In this document: positions 24,437-33,938 of the stretch, in pieces
Position numbering within the stretch: position 1 is the stretch's first letter
Layout: every line of letters begins with the position of its first letter
From: Agromyces seonyuensis
Lineage (GTDB): Bacteria; Actinomycetota; Actinomycetes; Actinomycetales; Microbacteriaceae
DNA length: 64,000 bases
Direction: 5' to 3'
NCBI RefSeq assembly: GCF_009789225.1
Contig: NZ_WSTA01000004.1
Span: forward strand, 1 to 64,000
Position numbers and translations under genes: made by a program
The notes under the pieces: generated by a model
Seen by the model: only the letters and a program-made list of their open reading frames with translations
What the model was told of the DNA's origin: nothing
Databases searched by the model: none

Positions 24437-25506
24437 GCGGGCTCGCGGCGCGGGCGATCGCGTTCTACCTCCCCCAGTACCACCCGATCCCCGAGAACAA
24501 CTCGTGGTGGGGCCCGGGCTTCACCGAGTGGACGAACGCGGCGAAGGCCCGCCCGCTGTTCCGCGGACACGAGCAGCCGCACCTGCCGGCCGACCTCGGT
24601 TTCTACGACCTCCGCCTGCCCGAGGCCCGCGAGGCGCAGAGCGCCCTCGCCCTCGAGCACGGCGTCGAGGCGTTCTGCTACTGGCACTACTGGTTCGGCC
24701 AGGGCTCGCGCATCCTCGAGCGGCCCTTCACCGAGGTCGTCGCGACGGGCGAGCCGTCGATCAAGTTCTGCCTCGGCTGGGCGAACCAGTCGTGGACGGG
24801 CATCTGGCACGACGCCGCCAACCGCGTGCTGCGCGAGCAGACGTATCCCGGCCCGGAGGACGACCGGGCGCACTTCGACGCCATCCTCCCGGCCTTCCGC
24901 GACGAGCGGTACCTGCGCGTCGACGGCAAGCCCGTCTTCTACGTCTTCCGGCCCGAGGAACTCCCCGACGCCCGGGCGTTCGTCGACCGCTGGCAGGCCA
25001 TGGCGGTCGAGGCCGGGCTCGGCGGGCTCTACCTCGTCGCCGAGGTCAGCGACCTGCTGGGTCGCGGGCCGAAGTACGTCGGCGTCGACGACGACGGCTT
25101 CGACTCGGGCGTGTACGTGCGGCTCCCGGCGACCGTCACCCCGGCGACGACCCTCCGGATGCGCGTGCGGCGCAAGCTCGGCGGTCCCGAGGCGTACCCG
25201 TACTCGACCGACCCCGCGCTCTGGGACGCCGTGCGCGCCGACCCGAAACTCCAGCCGAGCCTCTACCCGAACTGGGACAACACGCCGCGCTCCGGCGCGC
25301 GCGGCCTCGTGCTCACCGGCTCCGAGCCGACGCGGTTCGCCGAGAACGTCGAGCACGCCATCGGCACGCTCGAGGGCCGGCCCGACGAGGAGCGGCTGCT
25401 CTGGATCAAGTCCTGGAACGAGTGGGCCGAGGGCAACTACCTCGAGCCCGACCTCGCCTACGGGCGGGAGTGGCTCGAGACGCTCGCCGACGGGCTGCGG
25501 AGTTGA
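24433..25506 (+). CDS. WbsX-like glycan-biosynthesis protein (GH99-like fold)
   Basis: The 357-residue protein begins with AIAFYLPQYHPIPENNSWWG and GFTEWTNAAKARPLF, the signature of the Glyco_tran_WbsX family. FCYWHYWFGQG, FCLGWANQSW and a C-terminal IKSWNEWAEGNYLEPD complete it. Members occur in O-antigen and capsule loci; their fold is that of GH99 enzymes and the precise reaction is not settled. Start is GTG 24433, the only sensible one before the family core. It is the first gene of a six-gene plus-strand run to 29503. Confidence 0.88.
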   Translation: MSGLAARAIAFYLPQYHPIPENNSWWGPGFTEWTNAAKARPLFRGHEQPHLPADLGFYDLRLPEAREAQSALALEHGVEAFCYWHYWFGQGSRILERPFTEVVATGEPSIKFCLGWANQSWTGIWHDAANRVLREQTYPGPEDDRAHFDAILPAFRDERYLRVDGKPVFYVFRPEELPDARAFVDRWQAMAVEAGLGGLYLVAEVSDLLGRGPKYVGVDDDGFDSGVYVRLPATVTPATTLRMRVRRKLGGPEAYPYSTDPALWDAVRADPKLQPSLYPNWDNTPRSGARGLVLTGSEPTRFAENVEHAIGTLEGRPDEERLLWIKSWNEWAEGNYLEPDLAYGREWLETLADGLRS

Positions 25507-25508
25507 CC

Positions 25509-26609
25509 GTGGCCGGCGCGCCCCTCTCGATCGCGATCATCTCGTACTACCTGCCGAGCGGATCGAAGATCGGCGTCGGCTACCAGGTGCACGAGCTCGC
25601 GACCGAACTCGCGCGGCGCGGGCACCGCGTGGACGTCTTCAGCGACTGCCCGCCGGTTCCCGGCGCGATCTACGGCCACCGGCACTTCGCCTCGACGGGC
25701 GGGTTGCGCACGTTCCGGTTCGCCCTCGCGCTGCGCAAGGCGGACTTCTCCTCCTACGACGTCCTGCACGCCCACGGCGACGACTACTGGCTGTGGCGGC
25801 GCCGCGCGCCGCGGCACATCCGCACCGTCCACGGCTCGTGCTTCGAGGAGGCGCTGCGCATCCCCGGCGCGTGGGAGAAGCTCCGGATGGTGCTGCTCGG
25901 TTGCAGCGAGGTCCTCGCGAGCTTCGTCGCCGACGAGACGGTCGTCGTCTCCCCCGCGACGCGGCGGTGGCTCCCGTGGGTGCGGCGCGTGATCCCGAAC
26001 GGCGTCGACACCACGCGCTTCCGCCCGGATGCGAGCGAGCGTGCGGAGCATCCGACCGTGCTCTTCGTCGGCACGTGGGAGAACCGCAAGCGCGGCAAGG
26101 ACCTCGCCGCCGCCTTCCAGCGCGACGTGCTGCCCGCCGTGCCGGACGCGCGTCTCGAGCTCGTCGCCCGGGACGTCCCGGAGCACCCGGGCGCCGGCAT
26201 CGAGGTGCTCGGCCGGCTCGACGACGACGAGCTCGCCGCCGCCTACCGCCGTGCGTGGGCGTTCTGCCTGCCGAGCGACTACGAGGGCTTCGGCATCCCG
26301 TACGCCGAGGCCATGGCCTCGGGCACGCCGGTGATCGCGACGCCGAACATCGGCGCCCGGTACGTGACCGACGAGGGCCGCGCCGGCGTCCTCGCGCCGC
26401 TCGACGCGCTCGGTCCGGCACTCCGCGACGTGCTGCAGGACGAGGATCGTCGGGCCGAGCTCGCCGCCGCCGCGCTCGAGCGCTCGCGCGAGTTCGACCT
26501 CGCGGGCGTCGTCGACCAGTACGAGTCCCTCTACCGCGCGACGCCGGCGGGCGGTCCTCGCCGGCGCCCGCGTCGCACCGCCGCCCGCACGCCTGGAGCC
26601 GCCGCATGA
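25509..26609 (+). CDS. GT4-family glycosyltransferase
   Basis: The 366-residue GT-B enzyme has IAIISYYLPSGSKIGVGYQV at the N-terminus, VIPNGVDTTRFRPD, VLFVGTWENRKRGKDL and the E-X7-E motif in DYEGFGIPYAEAMASGTPVI. GTG 25509 is preferred because GGAG lies 6 nt upstream. TTG 25503, overlapping the previous stop, is the alternative. Its stop overlaps the next ATG (ATGA). Confidence 0.9.
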   Translation: MAGAPLSIAIISYYLPSGSKIGVGYQVHELATELARRGHRVDVFSDCPPVPGAIYGHRHFASTGGLRTFRFALALRKADFSSYDVLHAHGDDYWLWRRRAPRHIRTVHGSCFEEALRIPGAWEKLRMVLLGCSEVLASFVADETVVVSPATRRWLPWVRRVIPNGVDTTRFRPDASERAEHPTVLFVGTWENRKRGKDLAAAFQRDVLPAVPDARLELVARDVPEHPGAGIEVLGRLDDDELAAAYRRAWAFCLPSDYEGFGIPYAEAMASGTPVIATPNIGARYVTDEGRAGVLAPLDALGPALRDVLQDEDRRAELAAAALERSREFDLAGVVDQYESLYRATPAGGPRRRPRRTAARTPGAAA

Positions 26610-27439
26610 GCGATCACCGCCTCGTCGCCTACATCATCTGCTGGACCGGTTGGGAGGAGCGCTCCCGCGATCTGGCCGCCGCGCTGGTCGAGCACGTCGG
26701 CCGGCTCGTGGTCGTCTACTCGAATCGCGCGGGGACGATCGAGGACGGCGCGGGCCACTGGATGCAGGTGCCCGACGACTACTTCTACGGACGCAAGTTC
26801 GAGTCGTCGTTGCTCGACTTCGACGGCGACATCATGCTGCACGTGCAGGCCGACGCCGTCACCGAGGACTGGGGCGCGCTCGTCGCACGGTGCCGGGAGC
26901 GCTTCGCGACACGACCCGACCTCGCGATCTGGTCTCCCGAGGTCGACTACACCCCGCTGCCCGTCTGGCTGACCTCGCTCGCCGATCTCGGCGACGACCT
27001 GCGACTCGTGACGTCGACGGACTCCGTCGTCTGGGCGCTCTCCGCGGAGATCTGCGACTGGCTGCGCCCGCTCGACCTCGCACTCGACCACTACGGCTGG
27101 GGCATCGACATCGGCGTGGCCATCCACGCGCACGCCCTCGCCCGCGAGGTCGTCATCGACCACTCGGTGTTCGTGGACCACCCGAAGAGCCGGGCGTACG
27201 ACTCCGAGAACGCCTACCGCCTCGAGCTCGAGTTCCTCGAGGCCGCGCTCACGCCCGCGGAGCAGCGGCTGAAGGTCGTGCTCGACTCCGGCATGGCGAC
27301 GCGCCGCGAACTCGTGGCCCTGGAGGAGAACACCCGGACGATCCGCCGGGCTGCCCGGGCGCTGCGCGCCGGCCCCCGTGCCGTGTCCTCGACGCTCCGC
27401 CGTCTGCGCGGCGGCGCGACGCCGGCCGAGCCGAACTGA
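26606..27439 (+). CDS. Unrecognised protein, possibly GT-A-type transferase
   Basis: I do not recognise this 277-residue family. A segment IMLHVQADAVTEDW resembles a GT-A strand ending in a DXD-like Q-A-D-A motif, and HYGWGIDIGVAIHAHALA follows where a GT2 acceptor helix would lie. The C-terminus is a basic helical tail (RTIRRAARALRAGPRAV). No membrane span or signal peptide is seen. It overlaps the GT4 gene by 4 bp, so a role in adding or modifying a sugar of the same repeat unit is inferred from context only. Confidence 0.5.
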   Translation: MSDHRLVAYIICWTGWEERSRDLAAALVEHVGRLVVVYSNRAGTIEDGAGHWMQVPDDYFYGRKFESSLLDFDGDIMLHVQADAVTEDWGALVARCRERFATRPDLAIWSPEVDYTPLPVWLTSLADLGDDLRLVTSTDSVVWALSAEICDWLRPLDLALDHYGWGIDIGVAIHAHALAREVVIDHSVFVDHPKSRAYDSENAYRLELEFLEAALTPAEQRLKVVLDSGMATRRELVALEENTRTIRRAARALRAGPRAVSSTLRRLRGGATPAEPN

Positions 27440-27461
27440 ACCGCCTGATCGGAGGATGCCC

Positions 27462-28604
27462 ATGTCACGACGCGCGCTCATCACCGGCGGTGCCGGGTTC
27501 ATCGGCAGCCGCCTCGCGGCGCGGTTCGCCCGGTCGGGTTGGGACGTCGACGTCCTCGACCCGCTGAGCGAGCAGGTGCACGGCGTCGATCCGGTGCGCA
27601 CCTCGGCCTCCCTGCGCGGACTCGAGGACAGCGCCCGCCTCACGATCGGCTCCGTGTCCGACCCCGACGCGCTCGAGGCCGCGCTCGGCGACGCGGAGGT
27701 CGTCGTGCACCTCGCGGCCGAGACCGGCACCGGCCAGTCCATGTACGAGATCGGTCGCTACGCCGACGTCAACGTCGGGGGCACCGCGACGCTCCTGGAC
27801 CGGCTCGTGCGCGGCGGACACTCGGTACGGCGCGTCGTCGTCGCCTCCTCGCGGGCCGTCTACGGCGAGGGCGCCTACGCCGACGCGGACGGTCGGATCG
27901 TCTATCCGGCGGGCCGCGACGACGCCCGGTTGCGGGCCGGGGAGTTCGACCCCGCAGGGGCGGACGGACGGCCGCTGCGGCCCGCCCCGACGCCCGAAGA
28001 CGCCCCGCTCGCCCCGACCTCGGTGTACGGCATCACGAAGCTGACGCAGGAGTCGCTCGTCCGGGCGGTCTCCCCCGCGGTCGGCATCGAGCCCGTGACC
28101 CTGCGCTACCAGAACGTCTACGGACCCGGGCAGTCGCTGCGCAACCCGTACACCGGCATCCTCTCGATCTTCACCGGGCTCATCGCCCGCGGCGAGCCCA
28201 TCAACGTGTTCGAGGACGGACTGCCCAGCCGGGACTTCGTCTACGTCGACGACGTCGTCGAGGCCACATTCCTCGCCGCGACGGAGCCCGCCGCCGCCGG
28301 AGGCGTCTTCAACGTCGGCACGGGCGTCGGCACGAGCGTCCTCGACGTCGTCCGGGCGCTCTTCACCGCCGCGGGCGCCGAGGTCCCCGCGATCGTCTCC
28401 GGCGACTACCGCCTCGGCGACATCCGCCACAACATCGCCGATACGACCCGCTTGCGCGAGACCCTCGGTTTCGTCCCCGCCACCGACTTCGCCACCGGGC
28501 TCGCGGCGTTCGCGGCCTGGGCCGACGGCCGCGACGTCGGCGCCGACGGCTACCGGCAGTCCCTCGAGGAGCTCGAGTCGCGCAACCTCCTGAGGCGCGG
28601 ATGA
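27462..28604 (+). CDS. NAD-dependent sugar epimerase/dehydratase (SDR)
   Basis: The 380-residue extended SDR has ITGGAGFIGSRLAARFA (NAD-binding GxxGxxG), VVHLAAETGTGQSMY, VVASSRAVYGEG (catalytic Ser/Thr region) and the YGITK active site (Y-X3-K), with TLRYQNVYGPGQS and LPSRDFVYVDDVV. An insertion of about 35 residues (PAGRDDARLRAGEFD and onward) lies between the serine and tyrosine motifs, as in some dTDP-L-rhamnose-type enzymes. ATG 27462 follows GGAGG by 6 nt. It probably makes a nucleotide-sugar donor. Confidence 0.9.
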   Translation: MSRRALITGGAGFIGSRLAARFARSGWDVDVLDPLSEQVHGVDPVRTSASLRGLEDSARLTIGSVSDPDALEAALGDAEVVVHLAAETGTGQSMYEIGRYADVNVGGTATLLDRLVRGGHSVRRVVVASSRAVYGEGAYADADGRIVYPAGRDDARLRAGEFDPAGADGRPLRPAPTPEDAPLAPTSVYGITKLTQESLVRAVSPAVGIEPVTLRYQNVYGPGQSLRNPYTGILSIFTGLIARGEPINVFEDGLPSRDFVYVDDVVEATFLAATEPAAAGGVFNVGTGVGTSVLDVVRALFTAAGAEVPAIVSGDYRLGDIRHNIADTTRLRETLGFVPATDFATGLAAFAAWADGRDVGADGYRQSLEELESRNLLRRG

Positions 28605-29503
28605 CGCACCGGCCGGAGCTCGCCGTCATCATCGCGACGAACCGCATGAGCCCGTTCCTCGACGCCGCGGTGTCCTCGGCCCTCGCCCAGACCCTCCCGC
28701 CGAGCGAGATCCTCGTCGTCGACGACGGCGGTCCCGACCCCGACGCCCTCGACGCCGCCCTGGCCGCCCATCCGTCCGTCCGCGTGCTCCATCTGCCGGC
28801 GGGCGGCGTCGGCGCGGCGCGCAACGCGGGCGCCGCGGCCACCGGCGGCGAGTGGATCGCGTTCCTCGACGACGACGACCGCTGGCATCCGGAACGCCTC
28901 GAGCGCCAGTTCGCCTCGCTGGCCGGACACCCGGGCGCCGTGGTCGGCTACTGCGGGCTCCGCTCCATCGACGAGAACGACCGCGTCGTCGCGGAGCCGG
29001 ATCAGGTGCAGGTCGCCGACCGACTCGACATCGCGCGGCGCACGACCGGGATCCTGCTGCCGAACGCCCTCGTCCGCCGCAGCGCGTTCGAGGAGATCGG
29101 CGGCTTCGACCCCGGCCTGCGGCTGGCCGAGGACCTCGACCTCGTGCTCCGCCTCGCCGAGACGGGCGGGTTCGTGTTCACCGACGGCGCCCTCGTCGAC
29201 TACCGCACCCACCCCGGCAACACGACGGGCTCGTACCGCCCGCTCGCCGCGGCGATCCGCGACGTCGTCGAGCGGCATCGACGCGAGGCCGTCGCTGCGG
29301 GAGATGGGGCGCTCGCCTCGGCGCACCTGGAGAGCCGTCGGGCGAACGGTCGGTTCGCGTGGTGGGCGGCGCTGCGCGCGGCGAAGGCCTCCGCGGCGGC
29401 GGGGCGACGCGGCGAGGCCGCCGGCGCCGTCGCGTGGGCGGTGCGGTTCGCACCGACCGCGCCGTTCGATGCCGTGGGGCGACGCCTGCGCCGACGGCGC
29501 TGA
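28601..29503 (+). CDS. GT2-family glycosyltransferase
   Basis: The 300-residue GT-A enzyme has VIIATNRMSPFLDAAV, ILVVDDGGPDPD, GAARNAGAAATGGEWIAFLDDDDRW (DXD) and the acceptor segment RLAEDLDLVLRLAE. The ATG overlaps the epimerase stop (ATGA). It is the last gene of the 24433-29503 operon. Confidence 0.92.
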   Translation: MTHRPELAVIIATNRMSPFLDAAVSSALAQTLPPSEILVVDDGGPDPDALDAALAAHPSVRVLHLPAGGVGAARNAGAAATGGEWIAFLDDDDRWHPERLERQFASLAGHPGAVVGYCGLRSIDENDRVVAEPDQVQVADRLDIARRTTGILLPNALVRRSAFEEIGGFDPGLRLAEDLDLVLRLAETGGFVFTDGALVDYRTHPGNTTGSYRPLAAAIRDVVERHRREAVAAGDGALASAHLESRRANGRFAWWAALRAAKASAAAGRRGEAAGAVAWAVRFAPTAPFDAVGRRLRRRR

Positions 29504-29532
29504 TCCCGTCGCCGCAGGGGCGCCGGATCAGC
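29499..29532. terminator. Inverted repeat spanning two convergent stop codons
   Basis: GCTGATCC (29499-29506) and GGATCAGC (29525-29532) flank 18 nt and contain the stop codons of both convergent genes. It is a plausible bidirectional terminator without a U-tract. Confidence 0.35.
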
Positions 29533-30628
29533 CGGCGTGCCGGGCCCCGTTCGTCGACGCGGCGAACTCGTCGAGGAGCTCGGCGATCGGATCGACGCAG
29601 CGCGCCCAGCTGTAGCGCGTCAGGGCGATCTCGCGGGCTGCGTCGGGAGCCGTCGCCGTGTCCCGCTCCCGCAGCCGGTCGGCGATGAACGCCGCCCACT
29701 CCTCGGGATCGTCGCTCACGAAGGCCGGGGCGCCGGGCTGCGCGCTCGCGGCGTCCGAGGTCGCCACGACGGCGGCACCGGTCGCGAGCGACTCCGCGAA
29801 CTTCACGGCCGCACCGACGCCGTTACGCACCGGGACCGCGATCACGCTCGCCCGAGAGGTGAACTCCGCCAGGTCGGGCACGCGCCCGACCGCGACGAGG
29901 CCCTCGGGGAGGACCTCGGGGGTGCCGCCGCCCGCGATGAGTCCGCGCGCCCGCGGATACCGCTCGCGCACGAGCGGCCACACCTTCGCGGCGAACCAGG
30001 CCAGGCCGTCGCGGTTGGGCGCCCAGCCCCACGAGCCGAACAGCGCGACGATCGGTTCGCTCCGGTCGAAGCCGCGGTCGGGCCACTCCTCGGGGTCGAC
30101 GCCGAGCGGCGCCACCGTCACCCCGGCGACCCGCTCGGGATGCCCGGCGAGCAGGCGCTGCCGCTCCTGCTCGGAGCACACGAGCACGGTCCTCGAGCCG
30201 GCGAGCGCCGTGCGCTCCTCCGCGAGCCGGTTCGCGGCGAGCTCGAGTTCGCCGGACGCGGTGTGCCAGGCACTGTAGACGTTGTGCATGTCGAGGATGA
30301 CGGGGACGTCGAGTTCCCGGTCGCGCTCGCCGCCCAGGAGCATCCACCACGACTCGAGGTGCGAGACGACGACGGCGTCCCAGTTCTCGGCGGGCGACTG
30401 CAGATCGACGAGCAGCTTCGACGGCCGCCAGCTGAGGAGCGGCCAGCGGTGGCGCCGATAGCCGGTGACGGCACGGATCGACGCGGACTCGCGCCGCCGG
30501 CCGAGCGAGACGACGTCGATGCGGTGCCCGCGGGCCACGAGTTCCCGGATCTGGTGGAATTGGCGCCGCGCTCCGCCGTTGCCGAAGCGGTTCGGGGTCT
30601 CGGCGCTCAGCCACAGCACTCGGCTCAT
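29528..30628 (-). CDS. GT4-family glycosyltransferase
   Basis: The product is about 366 residues. It starts MSRVLWLSAETPNRFGNGGA and has DMHNVYSAWH, VAPLGVDPEEWPDRG, VALFGSWGWAPNRDGLAWF and a donor-site segment AVKFAESLATGAAVVATSD, as in exopolysaccharide GT1/GT4 enzymes (PelF/WcaL-like arrangement). ATG 30628 and ATG 30637 are both possible, and neither has an ideal ribosome site. A -10 TAGCCT lies at 30686-30681, but no regulon palindrome is seen at the usual distance. Confidence 0.85.
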   Translation of the reverse strand: MSRVLWLSAETPNRFGNGGARRQFHQIRELVARGHRIDVVSLGRRRESASIRAVTGYRRHRWPLLSWRPSKLLVDLQSPAENWDAVVVSHLESWWMLLGGERDRELDVPVILDMHNVYSAWHTASGELELAANRLAEERTALAGSRTVLVCSEQERQRLLAGHPERVAGVTVAPLGVDPEEWPDRGFDRSEPIVALFGSWGWAPNRDGLAWFAAKVWPLVRERYPRARGLIAGGGTPEVLPEGLVAVGRVPDLAEFTSRASVIAVPVRNGVGAAVKFAESLATGAAVVATSDAASAQPGAPAFVSDDPEEWAAFIADRLRERDTATAPDAAREIALTRYSWARCVDPIAELLDEFAASTNGARHAG

Positions 30629-30703
30629 GATCTCCATCCGTGTCGAATCGCCCTGGTGCCCGCGGCGATCGGCCTCCGAAAGGCTACTCGTCATGCAGGG
30701 GGT

Positions 30704-33700
30704 TCACGCGCCGGGCGCCCAGGCCGAGATGGCGCTGACGGCGGCGAAGTAGTCGCTCGTGGCGCTGAGCCCGAAGAAGGGCGGCGGGAGGCCGCCGGCG
30801 AAACTGCCGTAGTTCACCGAGAGGATCTCCGTATCGCGGACCAGCGTCCGGGGGATCGTCAGTCGGACCGCGGTCGCCTCGATCGGCTCGATCGCGAAGA
30901 GCGCGATGCGGTCGTGGAACTGCCCTTCCTGGGTCGCGACGACCTGCCATCCGCCGTCCGCGGTCTGCACCGAGAGCTCGTAGTCGCGCAGGCCGCTCTC
31001 GCAGCAGAGGATGGCGGGGCTCGCGACCGCGATCCGGTCGATGGTCGTGGGGCGCGCGAGCGCGATCTCCACGGCGGGCGCCTCGTCGATCGAGCCGTCG
31101 GCGAGCACGCCCGCGCGCCACGCGCGGTCCACGTCGGCGGTGCCCGAGGTGATCACGTCCGGGTCGAGCCCCTCGTGCGTGGAGGTCGCCTGCACGGGCA
31201 AGCCCTTGAGCACGTCCGCTCCGAACGATTCGGTCGGGCTCAGCCGCACGTCGGCGTCGCCGGCGTCGAGGAACTGGAGCGCGCCGGTGACGACGACCTC
31301 CGCGCGGCCGTCCACCACGTCGACGGTGCGTCGGCCGCCGTACTGGTCGATGACGACGAGCCGGTCGGCGCCCGTCTCGACGACGGCGCTCGTGCGCAGG
31401 TCGTCGGACCAGAACGCGGTCAACGGCCGCTCGCCGCCGAACTCGGCCGCGTAGACGAACGGGATGCCCGTGTCGAGCTGCGTCGGCGCCGGGGCATCCT
31501 CGAGCAGTGCGGACGTCGCGGCCATCGCGAGGCCCGCGGGCTTGACGTACGACCAGGCCTGCACCAGCGACCAGCTGAGGCCGGCCTCGCCCCAGGCGCC
31601 CTCGCTGAAGAAGTACGTCCACTCGTCGATGCCCTCGAGCCGGTTCCAGACCAGCTTGCGGGCCGTCATCGCCCCCTGCGCCCAGTAGTTGGCCGGCCCG
31701 TCGCTCGTCCAGCCCGTCTCGGTGTCCCAGAGGGGCAGCTCCCCGCAGCCGTCCCCGAGCGTCTCGCGGAACGCGTCGTAGCCGTCGCCGTCGGCCGCGA
31801 AGCCCTCCTCCTCCCAGGACCGGTACCAGCCCGTGTAGGGGTGGACGCCCACGACGTCGGCGTCGTCGCAGATCCCCGCATCGACGGCCTCCGGCCACCA
31901 GTCGCCGGCGAAACCCAGCGTGTTCCCCTCGATGACGACGGCCTCCGGGTCGGCGGCGTGCGCGGCGGCTTGGAAGGGCGCCGCGACCCCGCGGGCGTAA
32001 TCGCCGCCGCCGATGGCGAGGTTCGGCTCGTTCCAGGGCTCCCAGTACCGGATGCCCGTCCGCTCGGAGATCCCGGCCACGATGAGCTCGCTCCAACCGC
32101 CCCAGGTGCCGGCCTCGGCGGCGGCGAGCTCCGCCTCGGAGTTCTGCCCCACTTGGACGATGAGCTTCACGTCGTCGTCGCGCGCGGCCCGGGCGGCGGC
32201 GACGAGCTCGCCGAAGGGGCCGCCGTCCTCGTCGTCGGCCGCACCGGGCAGTCCCTCCCACTGGATCGCGTCGGCGTCGGGCTCGGAGGCGGGGTCGGGC
32301 ACGAGTGCGCCGAAGTCGAGCTGCACCCGGTGGCTGCCGATGCCGAGCCGGTCGGCGAGCTCCACACCGCGCAGCGGGGCGGCCCCGCCCCACCCGGCTT
32401 CGCCGTCGAGCCCGTCCATCGCGAGCTCGACGCCGGGGGCGCCGACGGTGTAGTGGAGGCAGGCGCCGGAGACGTACTCGTCGGAGCCGCGCTCGCGGAG
32501 CGCCATGTCGACGAGATAGGGGCCGGGTTCGGCTCCCGGCAACGTCACCGGGACGTCGCCGCCGCCGACCGCGGCCGGGAGGACCTCGGGCTCGGAGACG
32601 ATGGGCTCGGCGGCGAGCGGGTCGCCGGTCACGCGGACCACGAGCTCGTAGTCCTCCCCGGGTCGCTCGTCCCCGACCTCGCCCCACCCGGGATCGAAGC
32701 GGACCGCGACGGCGGGCTCGTCGCCGTCGTCGAAGTGCCCCTCGCTGTGGTCCGTCACCGGACCGATCCCGAGGCCGAGCTGCGCGAGCTGCCCTTCCGT
32801 GGACGCGGTCAGCCCGACGGGTGCCGCGAGTCCCGCGGCGAGGCGCTCCGGCGTGATACGGGCGAGGGCGACGATGCCCTCGTCCTCGTTCCGGACGAGC
32901 AGGTAGGCGTCGCCGCCGTGCACGACCATCCCGCCGTCGCCGACGAGGGTGTCGGGGAACTCCGAGGACGGCCAGATCGCGCGGCGCACGCCGACGGCGT
33001 CGACCGACTCGATGCCCGCATCCGCGGAGTAGAGCAGCGCGCCGACCCCGTCGGGCGAAGGCACGACATCGACCTCGTATTGCCGATACGGCGCCTGCTG
33101 CGCCTCGGCGTCCCCGTCCGGCGGATCGCCGAGACGGAATTGCGCGACGGGGTCCCCGCCGACCTCGTCGGCGATCCGGAGCATCCCATCGGCGCCGTAG
33201 GACACCGTGCCGCTGCCGAACGGACCGATCGGCCCCTCCCGGGTGCCGAGCGGGGTGCCGTCGAGTCGGAAGAGGGAGGTCGTTTCCTCGCCCTCGTTGA
33301 CGACGAGGGCCGGCGAACCGTCGACGTCGTCGAGGAGGGCGAGTCCGATCACGTTCCAGGGGTCGTCCGTGGTCTCCTCGGTCGCCGGCACGTCGAAGCC
33401 GCCGACGCGACGGCCGCCGAGGTCGTACTCGACGACGGCGCGACGGCCGTCCCAGAGGTCGAGCACGAAGAGCCGGCCGTCGTCGGTGAGCGCGGCCGGC
33501 GGGACGGGGCGGGAGTCCGGGTCGGATCGGAGGTCGAGATCGAACGATCCCTCGGCCCGGCCGTCGAGCCCGTAGCGCACGATGCGGTCGTCGCCGTCGA
33601 AGCGCAGCAGGATGCCCGCGTCGCTGACGAGCAGCTGAGACGGGCCTCCGTCGTCGATGCCGAGGTCGGCGACGACGGTCTCGAGCGGCGCGGGCGTCGG

Positions 33701-33916
33701 ACTGGATTCGGGGGAGTCCGCGACGAGCTTGTTCACGAGGTTCCCCGCGAATCCGCAGACCGGCGTCCATTCGGCGTCGACGGGGGTCGCGGGCGGGGCG
33801 GCCGAATCGGCGTTGCGGGCGGGCGGGCCGGATGCCGCGGCCACGACGATGCCGACGACGACCGCGACCGAGATGACGGAGACCGCCGCGATGGCTCCGC
33901 GCGCCGTCCGTCGCAT
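30704..33916 (-). CDS. Large secreted or anchored clan-A glycoside hydrolase
   Basis: The protein has 1070 residues. Residues about 7-29 form a signal or anchor helix (AIAAVSVISVAVVVGIVVAA) with no clear cleavage site. A beta-propeller-like region with repeating LFVLDLWDGRR/IVRYGLDG strands (about 90-370) is followed by a beta-sandwich. A TIM-barrel hydrolase (about 530-830) has the acid/base YWEPWNEPN (Glu about 630) and nucleophile LWDTETGWT (Glu about 733), as in GH39/GH5-like families. Residues about 930-1070 look like a discoidin/CBM32 module (IDRIAVASPAI, AVRLTIPRTLV). GGGGGAG precedes ATG 33916. It may trim or remodel the exported polysaccharide. Confidence 0.75.
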   Translation of the reverse strand: MRRTARGAIAAVSVISVAVVVGIVVAAASGPPARNADSAAPPATPVDAEWTPVCGFAGNLVNKLVADSPESSPTPAPLETVVADLGIDDGGPSQLLVSDAGILLRFDGDDRIVRYGLDGRAEGSFDLDLRSDPDSRPVPPAALTDDGRLFVLDLWDGRRAVVEYDLGGRRVGGFDVPATEETTDDPWNVIGLALLDDVDGSPALVVNEGEETTSLFRLDGTPLGTREGPIGPFGSGTVSYGADGMLRIADEVGGDPVAQFRLGDPPDGDAEAQQAPYRQYEVDVVPSPDGVGALLYSADAGIESVDAVGVRRAIWPSSEFPDTLVGDGGMVVHGGDAYLLVRNEDEGIVALARITPERLAAGLAAPVGLTASTEGQLAQLGLGIGPVTDHSEGHFDDGDEPAVAVRFDPGWGEVGDERPGEDYELVVRVTGDPLAAEPIVSEPEVLPAAVGGGDVPVTLPGAEPGPYLVDMALRERGSDEYVSGACLHYTVGAPGVELAMDGLDGEAGWGGAAPLRGVELADRLGIGSHRVQLDFGALVPDPASEPDADAIQWEGLPGAADDEDGGPFGELVAAARAARDDDVKLIVQVGQNSEAELAAAEAGTWGGWSELIVAGISERTGIRYWEPWNEPNLAIGGGDYARGVAAPFQAAAHAADPEAVVIEGNTLGFAGDWWPEAVDAGICDDADVVGVHPYTGWYRSWEEEGFAADGDGYDAFRETLGDGCGELPLWDTETGWTSDGPANYWAQGAMTARKLVWNRLEGIDEWTYFFSEGAWGEAGLSWSLVQAWSYVKPAGLAMAATSALLEDAPAPTQLDTGIPFVYAAEFGGERPLTAFWSDDLRTSAVVETGADRLVVIDQYGGRRTVDVVDGRAEVVVTGALQFLDAGDADVRLSPTESFGADVLKGLPVQATSTHEGLDPDVITSGTADVDRAWRAGVLADGSIDEAPAVEIALARPTTIDRIAVASPAILCCESGLRDYELSVQTADGGWQVVATQEGQFHDRIALFAIEPIEATAVRLTIPRTLVRDTEILSVNYGSFAGGLPPPFFGLSATSDYFAAVSAISAWAPGA

Positions 33917-33938
33917 CCGTCTCCCCCCGCTCCCGGGG

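Noticed and set aside
30681-30720. A polysaccharide-regulon site upstream of the GT4 gene at 29528-30628
   Set aside because: GTGAACCCCC lies only about 17 nt from the -10 TAGCCT and has no matching G arm.
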